Assembly: GCA_026874595.1 (NCBI GenBank) | Contig: CM049315.1 | Coordinates: forward strand, 72,645,416 to 72,709,415 | Length of the DNA stretch: 64,000 nucleotides | Direction of reading: 5' to 3' | Source of the DNA: Sipunculus nudus | Taxonomy: Eukaryota; Annelida; Sipuncula; Golfingiida; Sipunculidae | In this document: positions 21,799 through 35,019 of the stretch, piece after piece | Position numbering within the stretch: the stretch's first letter is position 1 | How the letters are laid out: each line of letters begins with the position of its first letter | Program-made: the position numbers and the translations under genes | Notes under the pieces: model-generated | Databases searched by the model: none | Told to the model about the DNA's origin: nothing | Seen by the model: the letters and a program-made list of their open reading frames with translations, nothing else

Positions 21799-23916
21799 AT
21801 ACAAGACCAGCCAAGCCAAGCCAAAAGAAGTATACGCTCATCGAGCAGCTACAGGTTGCTGCGGTCAAGACCTCAGCTCTGTGCGCTCCTTAAGCATGTT
21901 CTCTGAGCCAACAGTCGCAGTGCCACGCCAAGCCAAGCAGGGAGCCGTAGAGGGCGCCATCTTCTCTCCTGGGTTGTTGTCCTTGTTAGAAAGCTACAAC
22001 AGCCACAAAGCCAGAAGAAACCCGCATTCCCTCCACCGATCCCAGCAGCGGAGACCCAGCCATGCCATTCGAGAGCCGAACTCGATCCTTGTGAACGACC
22101 TTACTTCAAGACCCAAAGCCCTTTCACTTGCGATTTCGGTCATTTGGACCGTTTAACCAGTTTCCCGGTTATGCAAGTTTACAAGTTTTTTTGTCATCGG
22201 CAACCTTGCTGCTAGTGTGTTGTTGTGTTTTAATTTTATTATAGTCGCAAGCCTAAGTCTGGTTATTACTTAATTTAATTTATAAAAAAAATTGCAAAGG
22301 TGTATGCTTGAATTTATGGTGAAGTGAGGCTTCTATTAATAAATATTTTCGCTAAATATGTTTTGTTGTATTATTGGTGCCTCGTGCAAGGTGATTTTGC
22401 GTTTTGTTATATGTCGTGAGCAGTGATGAGAATACAACTTTTGTGTTAAGAGTAGTCCGTCATCAGAATATGTTCTCACATATTTCTTCGGAGTACTCCC
22501 GTCATTGCATGTTGTAATTCCCTGCATATTTTTGTGTGGGGGTAAAAAGAAAGTGTGGTATGGTGTTTGTGTGCATGTAGTGGGGTATGTAGAGAAATCC
22601 AGACCTCTTGACTTAGTGGGTGTAGTACCTGAAATGTACTAAACTGAAAATTACGTGCAAGTATAGTATTGTTGGTGCTGTGCTTGTGCTTTCTAGATGA
22701 GTGGGAATGATCTGGTATTTACCACTCAGGATCTAATGGTGCAGCTTAAAGAATTTTTCTATTTTTTTGTTTTATGTATTTTTATTTTTATTTTCTTTTT
22801 CTTTCTAGTTCTGTTCTATCGTGTACTAGCTATAACTATTTATGTACATGGGGGAGTGGGGGGGGGGGGATTCTTCTTTCTTCTTCTCTGCCCTGTTGTA
22901 GTGCTGGTTTTCTCTTCCTGCAGCTACAATCCCCCTTGGTTGGGCTCATTGTTGTGGTGCAGTATCTAGGACTTCCCTTGGTTGGTACTTGTATCATCAG
23001 CTGTAGCTACAGTCTTCCTTGGTCCAGGTTTTCATGGTAGTTTGTAGCTGATGTTTACCTTCTTCAGGGATCTTGGTTTCCTAGGAGGTGGGGTGGGTTG
23101 TTTTAGTTTAATTGATTGCTTTTAATTTGTTGAGGGGGGGGGGTTAATGTTTTTATTTTATTGTATTTTTGGGTGTATTGTCGGATGGTTACCCACGACC
23201 CAGCCGGGCCTGCAGGAAACTCATCCCACACCCTTTTAGTTTGATTTATTTAAATTTGTTCGGGGGGGGGGGGGGGGGGTTGTTTACTTTATTTTAATTT
23301 TGATGTGAACCTTGGACAATAGATAGTGCCCTGGTCAGGACACTTTGTCTTTGGTTCATTTATTTTATATTTTAGGGAAGGTGTTTTACTGGCGGGTGGG
23401 GGGATTTTAAATGGGGGGAGGGTTGTATGTGGGGTTTTTATTTTATTTCGGATTGGTGTATTCTGACTTATTAGGTGATGGTTATCCACGACCCATCCGG
23501 GCCTGCAGATAACTCATCTTATATTTTTTTTGACTAGTTTATCTTAATTTTGAACCTTGGACAATAGATAGTGTCCAAATCATGGCACTTTGTCCTTGGT
23601 TCTTTTATTTTAAATTGCGATGGTAGTTATTTTTAAGTATTTTGTGTGTGGGGGGGGGGGGGGGAGGGGGGGTTATAGTATGTGGGGGGGGGGGGGGGGG
23701 TTAACATTTGGGGAGGGGGATTATTTTAAGTTATTAAAGTTATTTTACTTGGATATAGTACATGATGGTTAATCGCGACCCAGCCGGGCCTGCAAATAAC
23801 TCATCCTACATCCGTTTTGGTTATTTTATTTAAATTTTGAACTTTTGGACAATAGATAGTGTCCAGATCAGGGCACTTTGTCCTTGGTTCTTTTATTTTA
23901 AATACAAGACCAGCCA
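21799..23916. mobile_element. 2.1-kb insertion flanked by exact 15-bp direct repeats, with G-rich 3' tandem units
   Basis: ATACAAGACCAGCCA occurs at 21799-21813 and again at 23902-23916. A perfect 15-bp repeat at this distance fits a target-site duplication of a target-primed retrotransposon. The insert starts GC-rich (AGCCAAGCCAAAAG...) and ends with three units of roughly 300 bp (feature 23150-23901). Short open frames inside (21881-22156, 22697-22969) resemble nothing known. It has no recognised RT, so it is probably non-autonomous. It expands intron 2 of copy 3. Confidence 0.6.
23150..23901. repeat. Tandem repeat, about 300-bp units, three copies, with poly-G tracts
   Basis: Two marker blocks recur in order. 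ACCCAGCCGGGCCTGCA (and close variants) is at about 23193, 23485 and 23776. GGACAATAGATAGTG is at about 23314, 23560 and 23848. Between them are G runs of 10-18 bases and TTTTATTTTAAAT. The last unit ends exactly at the 15-bp direct repeat. Confidence 0.75.
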
Positions 23917-24004
23917 CTTTGTCGAAAACAATGTCCTTCATCTGTGGTTAATCAGAAAACTTCACAATAATTTACATTTCTTTCTCTGTTACCGAACTAT
24001 ACAC

Positions 24005-24361
24005 CTACCAAATGCATGACAATAGACTAATTCCTATATAGTTCGAAGGATTTTTGAATTCTTCAGCAGCTTTAGGTACTGGAACAATAAATGAATTTTT
24101 CAAGTCAGATGATACTAACACAAAGCATAATTTATCTGGACATATATCACATGATATTTCCACATTTAACTGTCTTGTACCAAATATCAAGGAGTTTCTA
24201 AACTCCTTTTGAAATTCAACGGTACCTTTCGACTTTTCCCGATTCAGATTATTAACTGCATGTTTATTCTTTTCAAAAGACATAGGTAGATTTAACATCA
24301 AATAATTTCCATATTGAATTCTCAATTTTGAACAAGTTCCCTCATGTATCCCAGAAAACAT
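24005..24361 (-). mobile_element. LINE reverse-transcriptase fragment in intron 2 of copy 3
   Basis: A 118-residue open stretch on the minus strand ending FIVPVPK...NPSNYIGISLLSCI. This matches the N-terminal RT block of LINEs (I.PIPK...P..YR.ISLLS). It breaks off right after that block. Confidence 0.55.
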
Positions 24362-24949
24362 GAAATTGATTACTGCCTACTATCGCGCCCAAATTTCTGT
24401 CAAACGTTGTCAAAATTGTTCTATCACAATGATGCTATTTACATTTACCATTCTTCTTTAAAGATTCTTTGTATATTTGCCCATTTTTTTAATTCTGTCC
24501 GAGAATTATATTGGTGGCACATTGATATTTGTATTATTGCCAATAATTTTGACCTTTCACATACGCTATCTTTATACGTATTGATTTATTAATATTATAA
24601 TTTCATCCTTGTATGCTTTACCCAGGGCCCCTTGCCAGTTCGCTGGCGAAGAAACACGGATGTCGTGGTGTCGTGATAACAGGCAGTTTGATCATGACGG
24701 CCGGGTGTATTGCCTCGGCCTATGTGTCAAGCCTTTACGCCCTCTATGTCATATACGAGGTACTGGTTGGTCTGTGAACATCGTCTTTACAATTATATTT
24801 TCTATAAGTATCTATTTTGTAAGTGGTAATAAGTTATTGTTTTGAGATAAGGATAATCACTAAATTAATATATCACACTGGTTATTATGAAAACAAAACC
24901 TTACCCACATATATACAAGTGTATCTCAATTAAAAATAAAGCAGTATAT

Positions 24950-25140
24950 GCAGAAGAAAACCTCGCCTAACGATCTCCTCAGTTTAGCGGCCGCCTCAAA
25001 ATAATGATCACTCTTTCACGGTCCCAGCTCTTGGTTGCTCTTTATATAGACATCGCTTACACGACCATCACGCAAGCGCGACCAAGTTATCGAGGTCTCG
25101 TCGGATGTCGTACCTCTGTGCAAGCAAGAGAAACACATTA
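24950..25140 (+). repeat. Dispersed repeat, AAACCTC-AACGACC family, in intron 3 of copy 3
   Basis: AAAACCTCGCCTAACGATC, then CGCCTCAAAATAATGATCAC, TTTCACGGTC and AAGTTATCGAGGTCTCG, collinear with the copy at 2159. Confidence 0.6.
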
Positions 25141-26465
25141 AGTCATTTAATCTACTAAACCAAGACATCGCATTAAATGAATACAAATAAACGAGAAAGA
25201 TCTGTGCCTATTGATATTTTACACTATTGTTTTGAGTTGTCAGATCGATTAAAAAAGTAAACTGCACGGAAGGAAGGAGGCAGAGGCTTAAACAACTAAA
25301 ATTGAATTTTATTTATCTCATGATGTTCGATCATTCATTTCAGTGTTAAGCTGTGTGTTAATTAAACACATGTACATGTTTCAAGAGACCAATTAAATAA
25401 AGATATAAGAGTTTCATATCATTTATTTTGAATCAGAATAGTACATTGAAAAGCGTTTGTATTTTATTAATTTCAGGTTTTGGGTCCAGTCTAACTATGG
25501 CGCCATCTATGGTCATATTGAGTCATTACTTTGTCAGAAGAAGATAAAAAGCCATGGCATTGAGTACTTTTGGTAGCACCATCAGTTATATGGCCATGTC
25601 TCCGTTTCTGGTCTTGCTTCTCGATACCTGCTCTTTTCCGGGAGCTTTGTTAAACTCTGCTGGCCTCTCTTGTAACCTTTGTGTGTCTGAGGCCCTCTAC
25701 CGGTCATTGCGAAAACTATATTTCACAGAAAATGGACAATCATTTGAGAATGATACAGAGAAGGAAAGTGATGATACATGCAAAAGGGATCAAACTTCTT
25801 CAGATACTAACAAATATAAGTCTGATTTACCAGACAATAAAGAGGGTGATATAAAATCATTAATATCCACTCAGGAATCCCACCCGATTTATCAGTGTAG
25901 AAACGAGGCAAATGAAGTATTGTCACATGAAAGAGAACTTAATCCAGAATGTTCCGCTGCGTATCTATCATCAGGTTTAAAGAAATCTTCAAAACAAAAA
26001 GACGAGGTTGCCATTTTAAAAAATCTATCGTTTATCATATATGCTTTGACCATATTCTCAATGCCAATAAACAACATGGGTTTTTACACGTACCTCCTAG
26101 CATTTTTAAAAAGCGCGGGCGCAACGGAAGCGGATGTTGCAAACGTGTACACAATTTCCGGTGCGTGTGACATCATAGGTCGGTTTTCATTTGGTTTCCT
26201 CTTTGACTTGAAGCACGTCAGAAGGTGTCGGGTGTTGTTACAAGGAACAGCGGGCGTTATGACAGATCTCGTGACGCTTGTTATACCTCACGTGACAATG
26301 TGCTGCTTGCGAAGCCTCGTGATGAGCGGGTTTAATGCGCAACGTATCACTGTGATGGGTGATCTCATTCCCGTCCACCAGGTGGCGTCCGGTGTCGGGA
26401 GCATTCTATGTTTCCAGGGTGTCGGGAGCAGTATGGGTTTAGTTGTATCAGGTATGTATGTATGT

Positions 26466-26900
26466 ATGTGTGTGTATATATATATATATATCGTTCAGAA
26501 TAAAAATGAAAACCATTTAGGAACTGTATGAATTTCACTTATGATCATTGTGAATGCATTGAGCATTTTTTTATTGACAGTACCTACCAATATATCTCTA
26601 TACACGTTGAAGCAGTGCCCATCCCCCCTCCCCCCCCCCCCCCCCCCGGTTGAGCATTAACCTCTCCCATTTTATCTTTTTCTTTCCTTCTTATTATTCA
26701 TACTTAATTTCATTTTGTCAGATTTTCTTTTTTATTCCCTAGTCCTTAAATTAAATTATTAAGTTATGTATCGTTTATTACTACCCATCAAACACCAACC
26801 CAGTATTGGCGCCCCTCTGTTCTCGAGTTCTGGATCCCCCACTGCTATGAAGCAACTTCATTGTAACCAGAACTCTTTAGGAATATATTCAAATAAAACT
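26466..26900. other. Intron 4 start of copy 3: simple repeats
   Basis: GTAT/TGTG/TA simple sequence right after the donor and a C run at 26623-26648. No exon seen. Confidence 0.6.
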
Positions 26901-27790
26901 ATTATTCACTGGTCATTTTTACGTTCGCGAGCAATATCATGAGGCTGAACTTTGACAATGTTGTTGGTAAACGATAGCTGTAATGTAGTACCAAGAATCG
27001 TATCATACATAAGCACAAGATGGCGCTGACTAACAACTGAGGTGTCACCGTTGGTAATTTTTTTATCAATTTCAGGTGTGCTGAAGGACGCTCTACATTC
27101 GCTCTACATATGGAAGTCTGACCATGGCTGGTTTCTCTCTGGTGTACACATGTCACCAGGGAGTTAAATTCGTCAGAGTAAGAAACTGCTAAAAACACGG
27201 AAGGAAGAGTAACAGATAAAGTTTAACATTTGTCATCCATATGCCACAGATATGATGAACTATCCGTTATTTTTTAAAACGTTCAAGAAAAGCACTCGGA
27301 AAGTGCAAACCTCCGCCAAGGCACTGTCGTTTGATAGGTATTGTCATTATTTCAAAATCTCGGTTTTATTAGACAGCGGATAATATACTTTGACGGGTGT
27401 CAAACGTAAGCGCATGGAATTTATAAATTCAAAGCAAAAGATATTCGTACCACGATTCACCAACAAGATGATTCATTCACAGGATGGCTCAGTCCCCACC
27501 GCAGGTCACGAGGTCATGCTACGTTCATATAAGTATATTACGGACACTCTATCTGACCCAGCCTTCCCCATGTCACCAGTGTGCCAATTTGATGTCAACT
27601 AGGCTAAGTTTGGATTAAAATTGGGAAATACTTTCGGTAGTAACACTTTCGGCATAATATTATTGTCCCACACGGGGCGTCTATTTCCTTTGTTTTAGTT
27701 GTACATTCAAATCGACTTGCATTTCAACTAGGTGTGATGTAAGTCAACTTGCAAGAAAGTTTTCAAAATAAAAATGCACGAGGTTTGTGC

Positions 27791-29413
27791 TAATTAGGAT
27801 TATCGTGCAAAGTAACGGACCCATATTTCTCTCTCTCACAAATAATGTGCAACATTTTACTGATTTTTTTGCATGATAAAGTTTGACGACTCGGCGCATC
27901 TAATGATATCATTTTTTCTATGTAACTTATATATATATATGTATATATATTTTGATACAAACTGCCGAAAAGGGGTAATTTGCCGAAAATACCTTAAATG
28001 ACGTCGTGTCAAAGACGTTTTGAACCGACATTATGAATCAACCGTTACATACATATATACCATGTTAAACAAAAAGATGATTAAAAAAATTACAGTCAAT
28101 ATATAATATTATTTTACCTTATATTTACCTGTATTTATCCACATTTTACTCGATGTACGTTCAAGGTGACGACGTGCTGCCGCAAAAACGTAAACAAATG
28201 TCGAGTGTTTGTGTATTCCGCTGTTCATATCCCGTGACATGTTATTTCCTGCTCAATCCTGCTCAATTCAACTTTGTACTTAATGTATGTTTTACTTATT
28301 CAAAATAAATACACACATTTAAAAAATCATTGTTTTTATTTTACATGGTATACACACTATATTTTATGAAGGCGTTTTATTTATTGATGTTTCACTCTCT
28401 AACTTCTGTATGTTTGAACTGTCATATGTCAACATCTCTCATGAATGATATAGCACTTAATATCAGGAGACATGGGAGAAACACGTTCATCCACATTATG
28501 TTACAACATATTTGATTATACTCACATAATAATATCCTTTATTTTTAATAAGATAATTTTTAAAAAAATGTGACAACATTCATTAGGTATAATTAATGAC
28601 ATTATCGAGGTGTGATCTCATTTATTAATATTGATAAATGGTGTGACCACATTTAAATATATACTTATATCATATTATTCCTGATTTTTATCTATGTTAA
28701 ATCCTATTCCCCCAACCAATTGACTATATTCATTACCAATTAAAATAGGTGTGACCACATTTTATTTGACCAGCCAATCAAGTTTGTATTATATATTTAA
28801 TATTATAAAATGTGGTCACATATGGTGTAACAACATTTTTCAACAGTAAATATTGACAAGAATAAAGTGTGGCCACATTTAGTTGACCAGCCATATAAGT
28901 TTGTATTATATATAATATTAGATATTAAAAGAGGAAAAATGTGGTCACACCAAATGTGATCACATTTTATGATTTTATATATATAATACTTATTAAATTG
29001 GCTGGTCAAATAAAATTGGCTGCACGACGTCGTCAACTTGCTTTAAATCTTATAAAATATGGCTATTTAGAGGTAAAATTGTCATTCTATCTATGCATCA
29101 AAAGATATATTGACTGTAATTTTTTGTTGGACATCATCTTTTTTGTTTAACATGGTATGTATGTACATTACTGTGGTTTCATGACGTTGGCTGAGAACGT
29201 CTTTGGCATTACTTCATTTGTAGTATTTTAGGCAAACTACCCTTTTCGAACGTTTGCAGCAAATATATTTATATTTAACTCACAAAAAAATGATATAATT
29301 AGATGCGCCGGATCTTCAACTTTAACCTGCGACATTTTTTTTTATTTAAATGTGGTCACACTTTTTTTGTGAGACCATGGAATCTGGATCCGTTACTTTG
29401 CACGATTACACTA
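27791..29413. mobile_element. Foldback element with about 390-bp terminal inverted repeats
   Basis: The left arm 27791-28183 and right arm 29018-29413 are imperfect reverse complements. They share ATCGTGCAAAGTAACGGA near the tips, GGCGCATCTAAT, and ACCATGTTAAACAAAA...GATGAT with TACAGTCAATATAT inside. The centre (28184-29017) codes for nothing recognisable, but it holds a cluster of TGTGGTCACA-type palindromes. No transposase. A 3-4-bp target duplication (CTAA) is possible but weak. Confidence 0.75.
28560..29370. repeat. Cluster of AAATGTGGTCACA palindromic motifs
   Basis: The TGTG..CACA core in an AAATG/CATTT frame recurs in both orientations at about 28567, 28612, 28643, 28750, 28808, 28868, 28939, 28955 and 29348. 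The blocks GACCAGCCA.ATAAGTTTGTATTATATAT also recur, near 28769 and 28885. Confidence 0.7.
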
Positions 29414-29419
29414 ATGAGT

Positions 29420-31000
29420 ATAGTAACTCATTCCAACCGGCCATAGCTTACAAGGAGACCTATGGTAAATCATAGGCTTTTCGAGAGCCCTGGAAGTTTC
29501 TTTTCGACATTCGACTTAATGATAATGTTATGATATCTCAAATAAAAGTGTCGTTATCCTCATTATTCGATTTTTTTTTTACCGAAATCATATGTAAAAT
29601 ACATTTCGCATTATTTTTCACTTAACATATCGTTTCATATAAGGACTGATCAGTGGTGATAAGTGGCAAACATATCTGGCCTGTGGTCTCCCCAAGCCAC
29701 ATCGAGCCAGCAGCCTCTGGGGTAAACATGTTACAATGTATCACCTACTAACGTAGCGGGCAGCCTGTCAACCAAAGGGCGCGATTTTAATTAACAGAAG
29801 ACGTTAAGGTGGCAGTACAGGCAATGGGGTCAGATCTATTGTAGTATGCGTAAATGTGCACGCCAATTCTAACAGTACTTTTAGTTTCATCTAATGAAAG
29901 CTTCAGATGTCAACTATTACCACACAGCAAATATTTTGAGCCGATCGACCCTTAGGATGGGTGACTTGTATCATGACTCGCAGGCCCCTATCAGTTTATT
30001 TTAAAAAGGCCAGAATGTCATGTTGTCATAGCTACTGCCATGCGCGGCCCACGCCTTGTAAACCTAATGTGATGCATAACATTTCACTGAGTTTTAAGTA
30101 ATATTCATTAGAAGACTACTTGTTCGTTATTCAGAATGATTTTTAAAAATACCACTAGCTAACAACTGACAAAAGCCAGCAGCTGTTTCCCCGTAGGAAA
30201 GGGGCGGAGGTTGAAAAGGATTGTGTTATTTCTAAATCAATATTGGGGGGGGGGGGGGAGAGGAGTCGATTACACTGTTTTCCTGCCCGTGTCTTCGTTC
30301 GATCAAACTCATCTTTTGGCACATTATTAGTCCTAGAGTCAGTTGATCATTCATTATTTCCCCTAAAATCGCTCAAATACGCGCCCGAAATGATGATTAA
30401 AGTTTTAAATTAAAACAATATCAGACATTTTAGTTATTGAAAAATTACCTAACATATTATTTTTCAACATTTCAGGTGAAAAACATTAGAACAATACCAC
30501 TGTTCAATCGTCTTAGTACTTTAAACATGCTCCAATGTTTGTAACCATAGTTACCGTGGCACGGCTTTTCATTGGTCTAATACAGAGTAATAACCGCAAC
30601 CTCTCCCCCACGTATTTTTCTTCTTATTTTCTCTCTCTCTCTCTGGAAAAGGGAATCACTCATTAAGACCCTCAAGGACATGTCAACTGTCGGTAAACTG
30701 ACTCCCCTTTAATTGCATGACCGGCATCCCTGGCTGGTTTCCAGTCACCCAGATGAACTTAAATATTTTATAATTCCAAGGACGGTCGCATGCTATGGGC
30801 GGTCAGGCATGACAGCTCCCGAATGACTTCGAAGTCCCGGGGAAGCCAGGTAAGTCCAGCCCAAGCCGTGTCATAAATTTCAAATCACCGATTTAGCCGT
30901 TGCTTTATTGAATTTCATAATATTCCCAGGGTTGTATTTATTTTCTTATTATAACTCAGGAATTTGTAGTATATTCGTCTGGTATGATATGGTATTAGTG
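29420..31000. other. No gene recognised
   Basis: Intergenic DNA with a poly-G run at 30245-30258 and a CT-rich patch near 30632. Nothing codes. Confidence 0.45.
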
Positions 31001-31885
31001 AAGCTATTAATCATAGCTAGTGCCAATTTTGATACGAAAACAGAGCAACTTGGAAATATTCATATATATATTTTACCAAAGATTTAACTTTCCCAACTTT
31101 CCTAAAATTACCATAACTTCTGATTGTCTGAATATTTATGATAGTCACACGATCGGCAAGAAAGGTCAAGCATTGAGAGGCAAGAATCGGGGTCATCAGA
31201 GTACGACTCTGCTGCATACATGGGTCGGGTGTGTGGGCTTCACATTCTGCAGCCCACAATGCACCGGGGCTTCTAAATACACCGGCGGCGTAGGTATAAC
31301 TGTAATGCATAGGGTAATATAGTCCCTTCGAGTATGTTTAATACGAATTGTTTAAAGGCAACTATACATACACTTTGGTGCTTTTGCGGTAAGGACTTGA
31401 CTGAATAAGTTATATTTTGTTTGCGTGCTCATGCGAAATGTAAACATAAGGTGTTGCTTTGAATGTAACAAAATTTGATTTTATAGTTGAGATAATTGGT
31501 ACCAATCCTTCTACAGTGTCCAACAGGAAGGGGTTCGTTTATTTGTGAGTAGAAACGGCCTCTGGCGGAATGTTAGGGTCAAGGTTCACCCGTACGTCGC
31601 CTAACTTTGACGTGCAGGAAATCCTTAAAAAGATTAATTAAAATGAAGTCAAGAGCACTGTTGTGCCTTCAACACACTATACCCTCAGTGAATTATGCAT
31701 ACCGGTACCTCTTTTAAAAGGCGCCCCAATGATATACCATGTAAGACCACGTGTGGCGGCTCAAGCGCAACCTCCCGCGAAGAGACAAGATCTGTTGTTT
31801 AAATAGAACAGACCCTTCTAACGTTGATAGTTTTAAGTATGCTCAACATGACTTTTGTACAATCAATATTGGGAACAACGCTTAT

Positions 31886-32120
31886 TGCCTCAGCAAGGAG
31901 GGTATGCGCTCACTCTCGTCAGTGTATGTGTGTGTCTGTGTTTGAATTGAAAGGGCATTTCCGGAATGGGCCATTGAAGAATCGATTAGATTTAGGTTTG
32001 GATTCGGATTCATCAAAGAATTTTGACAAATATATTGTCGCTTATGCACGAAAGAACCTGGGAATATGGGCCGAATAAGTGAATGCAAACACGTCTTTGG
32101 GCGCATCAAATGGTGGAGGA
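31886..32120 (+). repeat. MITE-like repeat, CCTCCGCC family
   Basis: Starts GCCTCAGCAAGGAGGGTATGCG, has GTGTGTGTCTGTG, the GGAATGGGCCATTGAAGAATCGATTAGAT core, and ends TGGTGGAGG. Its ends are roughly complementary. Confidence 0.6.
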
Positions 32121-34000
32121 TTGAGCCCCCGCCAGCTCATGCCAATTGTTTAAATGATCACAACACCTGTCACTGTATAATTTTATTTACACCTTCAGCA
32201 ATGCTGGAAACGCTTGTATCGCCGAATACTTCACAAATCAATTAAGCAAGTGTATAAGCTTTTGTTTATTCTGCCATTGGCGCATCACGGATTCTAAACC
32301 CCACAGTAGATTAAGATATTTGGCAAAATCTAAAATACAGTTAACAATGAAATATTACTTATATATATATATTGAAATGAATGTTGTCTGTGCATGTTCT
32401 AGATCAATTTTGCACCATAAACGTGATTAGTGAACAATTTCATTCCCTTGGCAAAATACCTCGATTTCTTATAATAAAGGAATGCAATGCGCATGACCGC
32501 AGTGAAAGGTTTATCTTTGACATTATATCTTGATTATTCCTCTGTGTGGAGAATGTTCCCTGTGAATCATTTGACAGACTCCATGCAGCCCCCTACCCCG
32601 GTATTAACTAAGGTCATAAAACTTACAAAAAAAACCATGTACGGGTGTATGTGTGTCTGTGTGAACTGACAGGAGTTACAGGGAATGCAACGAACATATC
32701 TAAATGGACTCTAAATCTGAAGTCAAAATAAGTCACTGGACTTGTGTCATTTTGCCGAGAATCACTGAGTTCACATAGACCATATCAGTGATTTTCAGGA
32801 TACATGTATTCACCATGCAGCCGCCGAATGCGACTCTGCAAACTTTTTCTCAGTTCTTGATATTCTAAGACTGTTGCGTTGTCGACCTCCAAAAGGGTTA
32901 AACGGGATTAAAGCGCGAAACTATCTGTTTTTCTTAGACAGGAAATTGAATAGACGTAGTCTTGTAGGTTACAATCAAAAAGTATTTACATTGGATTTTA
33001 TGTTGAAAAGCCCTTAAACGTAGCCGACTATTCCACAAAGCATACATAAATGCTTATGAAGCCTTCTTTTTAAATAATTCATTTCTTGGTGAAGGTAACC
33101 ACATCCATTTTTTATGTCCTATCTACTTCTTTATCTCAGTTTATCAAGCCTATAAGCACTTTGGTTTTACCTTACAATAGGCGAAATGACACGTGAAGTT
33201 TCATCCACAGGCGCTTGAATTGTTATTTGTGTAGATTTCGGTTAAATGTGTTACTTTCCTGGATCATTTCCTAATAACTATTACTTATCATACATATTCC
33301 TAGCGTTTTCAGACTATATGGTCCATCTCTATAATGTACTTAATATTTGGGATAGGCAGGTAATATTCCGACATACATGTGGTTCAGGGTTAGTTATCAC
33401 AGGATTCCTTCCGTATCAGCATTTTGACTGAAAGTTATTAATTTTTAGGCAACTATAAATCAATGTGCATGCATTGCAGGCTTTCCTATCACTGAAAGTT
33501 TGCTGCGATGTACACAGGAAATTCTTGGCCCTGACGTCCATTCCATGTGGTATAGCGTTGATTTATTGTTTGTATAAACACCTGCGCAAATTTCTATCCG
33601 CGATATTCATAAACATCTTAAGAAGAGCAGACGAGATCAAGCACCAAGGACTGTGTGAACGATCCACCGCGGACACGTACTCATCCTTAGTCCAAATATC
33701 GGTATGGAAATGGGCCAACATGCCTTGGAGTCTAACGCATTCTGGTACCGGACAAGTCCAGGTTGTATACTGAGACATAACTTCTGATTATCAATATGAT
33801 ATAATCTGTTGAACTATCTAAGTATAATAGCTCGTACCTGCTCATAGAGTTAAGAATAGTCGTTGCAGGCGGAGTGTCAGGAAATCGAATCCTCACTTAA
33901 TTAAAACCACATACCATCAATTGAAGTCCAACCAGCATGTTTTCTGCAACAGAGCGACACCCGTTGCATTAACTGTTACACACCAGGCCTTCATTAGTAT

Positions 34001-34375
34001 ACCAGCTTCTGTGATCTCGGGGGAAGTGCACAGTTCGAGTTCCAATCTCAGCCGAAGTGGTAAAAATTTTCAAGCCTGGCCACCACCCATGGTGAATTAT
34101 CTGCAGGCAAACAAATATGATAGTAAAACCATGTGGACAGTCGTGTTTCAGTAATATTATGAAACGAGTGCGGGACTTCTCGGTTTCCTAACCCAGCATC
34201 GCATGACAAGACACACACCCAGGGCCAGCAGGAGTGGTACCCTGAGCCTGGTTGACGCAATGATTGTCGCATGTAGGCCACTGTCACGTATTCCGAAACC
34301 GGAACGGAATTCTTAAAATCCATATATACTATAAGTAAGCATGAAAAATGGATGCGGTCACCTCCACCAAAAAAC
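34001..34375 (+). repeat. tRNA-derived SINE copy
   Basis: Same family as 15211-15615: a CCAGCTTCTGTG head, a decayed B-box region (AGTTCGAGTTCC), the GGTGAATTATCTGCAGGC and CACCCAGGGCCAGCAGG body blocks, and the tail AAAAATGGATGCGGTCACCTCC. It lies in the copy 4 upstream region and appears absent at the matching place upstream of copy 5. Confidence 0.75.
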
Positions 34376-35019
34376 TTTATAAAAGTTCGTTAGTATTTCA
34401 TTTAGTCATTAAGACATCTTTATACAATCTATAACTCAATTTCTGGCATTGCAGTTTACGCGACACTTTTTGAACAAACACAAACTATGGACAAGAAAAT
34501 TTGTATTCAGTAAGAATTATAAATTATGCAACAAATAATGTGCTTGTCTTTTTGTTCGCGAGGATTTGGTTTCTCGATATTCGCGAATTGGAAATAATCG
34601 AGAATATGAAACCCGCGGGAATAAGATGCCACACTAATTTAGATGAATAATAGGGTCTGATGCATCTGCGCCTAAGGATTAGTTATACCACCTCCGGAAA
34701 CATGTTATGTTAATCTGTGAAAGTATGGTGTCTGAATCGGCCAATGCAAACAAGTATTAATTACTGTAATACATGCGGAAATCACCGAATATATTTACTG
34801 TGACACATAGCATAATATAATAACTGTAAAAGAAATAAATGAGGTATTGTGGATAATTCTTATCTAATAAAAAAATCCTGCTGCCCTTAGATTTTATAGG
34901 TCCGGGTGCGATCACGAAAATGAAACCCTCGTGAAACGTTTCAAATTTAAGACTCGCGAAATTACAGCCTCGCAATTGTGAATCAAACCTCAGTATTGTG
35001 CCGCAAAGGCTCTCCAAAG

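Larger units (their letters stand above)
20085..27192 (+). pseudogene. SLC16 monocarboxylate-transporter-like gene, copy 3 (nonsense codon, frameshift, lost signature)
   Basis: Exons by homology: 20085-20154, 20905-21018, 24626-24769, 25477-26451, 27076-27192. All splice borders are still GT/AG and exons 1-3 keep normal lengths (70, 114, 144 nt). Defects: in exon 1 the GGWGWM signature has become GGRERM through three substitutions. In exon 4 a TAA at 25545-25547 replaces the serine codon of the RRRS motif. Also in exon 4, a 21-nt in-frame deletion removes seven residues of a late membrane helix (PHVT joins MCCLR). Exon 5 has lost 11 nt (about 27099-27105), so translation in phase stops at 27165-27167. 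The TM8 DIIGR pair survives. Intron 2 is swollen to 3.6 kb by a 2.1-kb insertion and a LINE fragment. The downstream start at 25554 could give a 325-residue reading frame, but this would lack the first four helices. Confidence 0.92.

Noticed and set aside
21881-22156. 91-residue open frame inside the 2.1-kb insertion as a protein gene
   Set aside because: No family resemblance, no splice or start support, and GC-rich repeat sequence gives such frames by chance.
23150-23901. CRISPR-like spaced repeats
   Set aside because: Units are about 300 bp with similar interiors, in animal nuclear DNA. This is a tandem repeat, not an array of short repeats with unique spacers.
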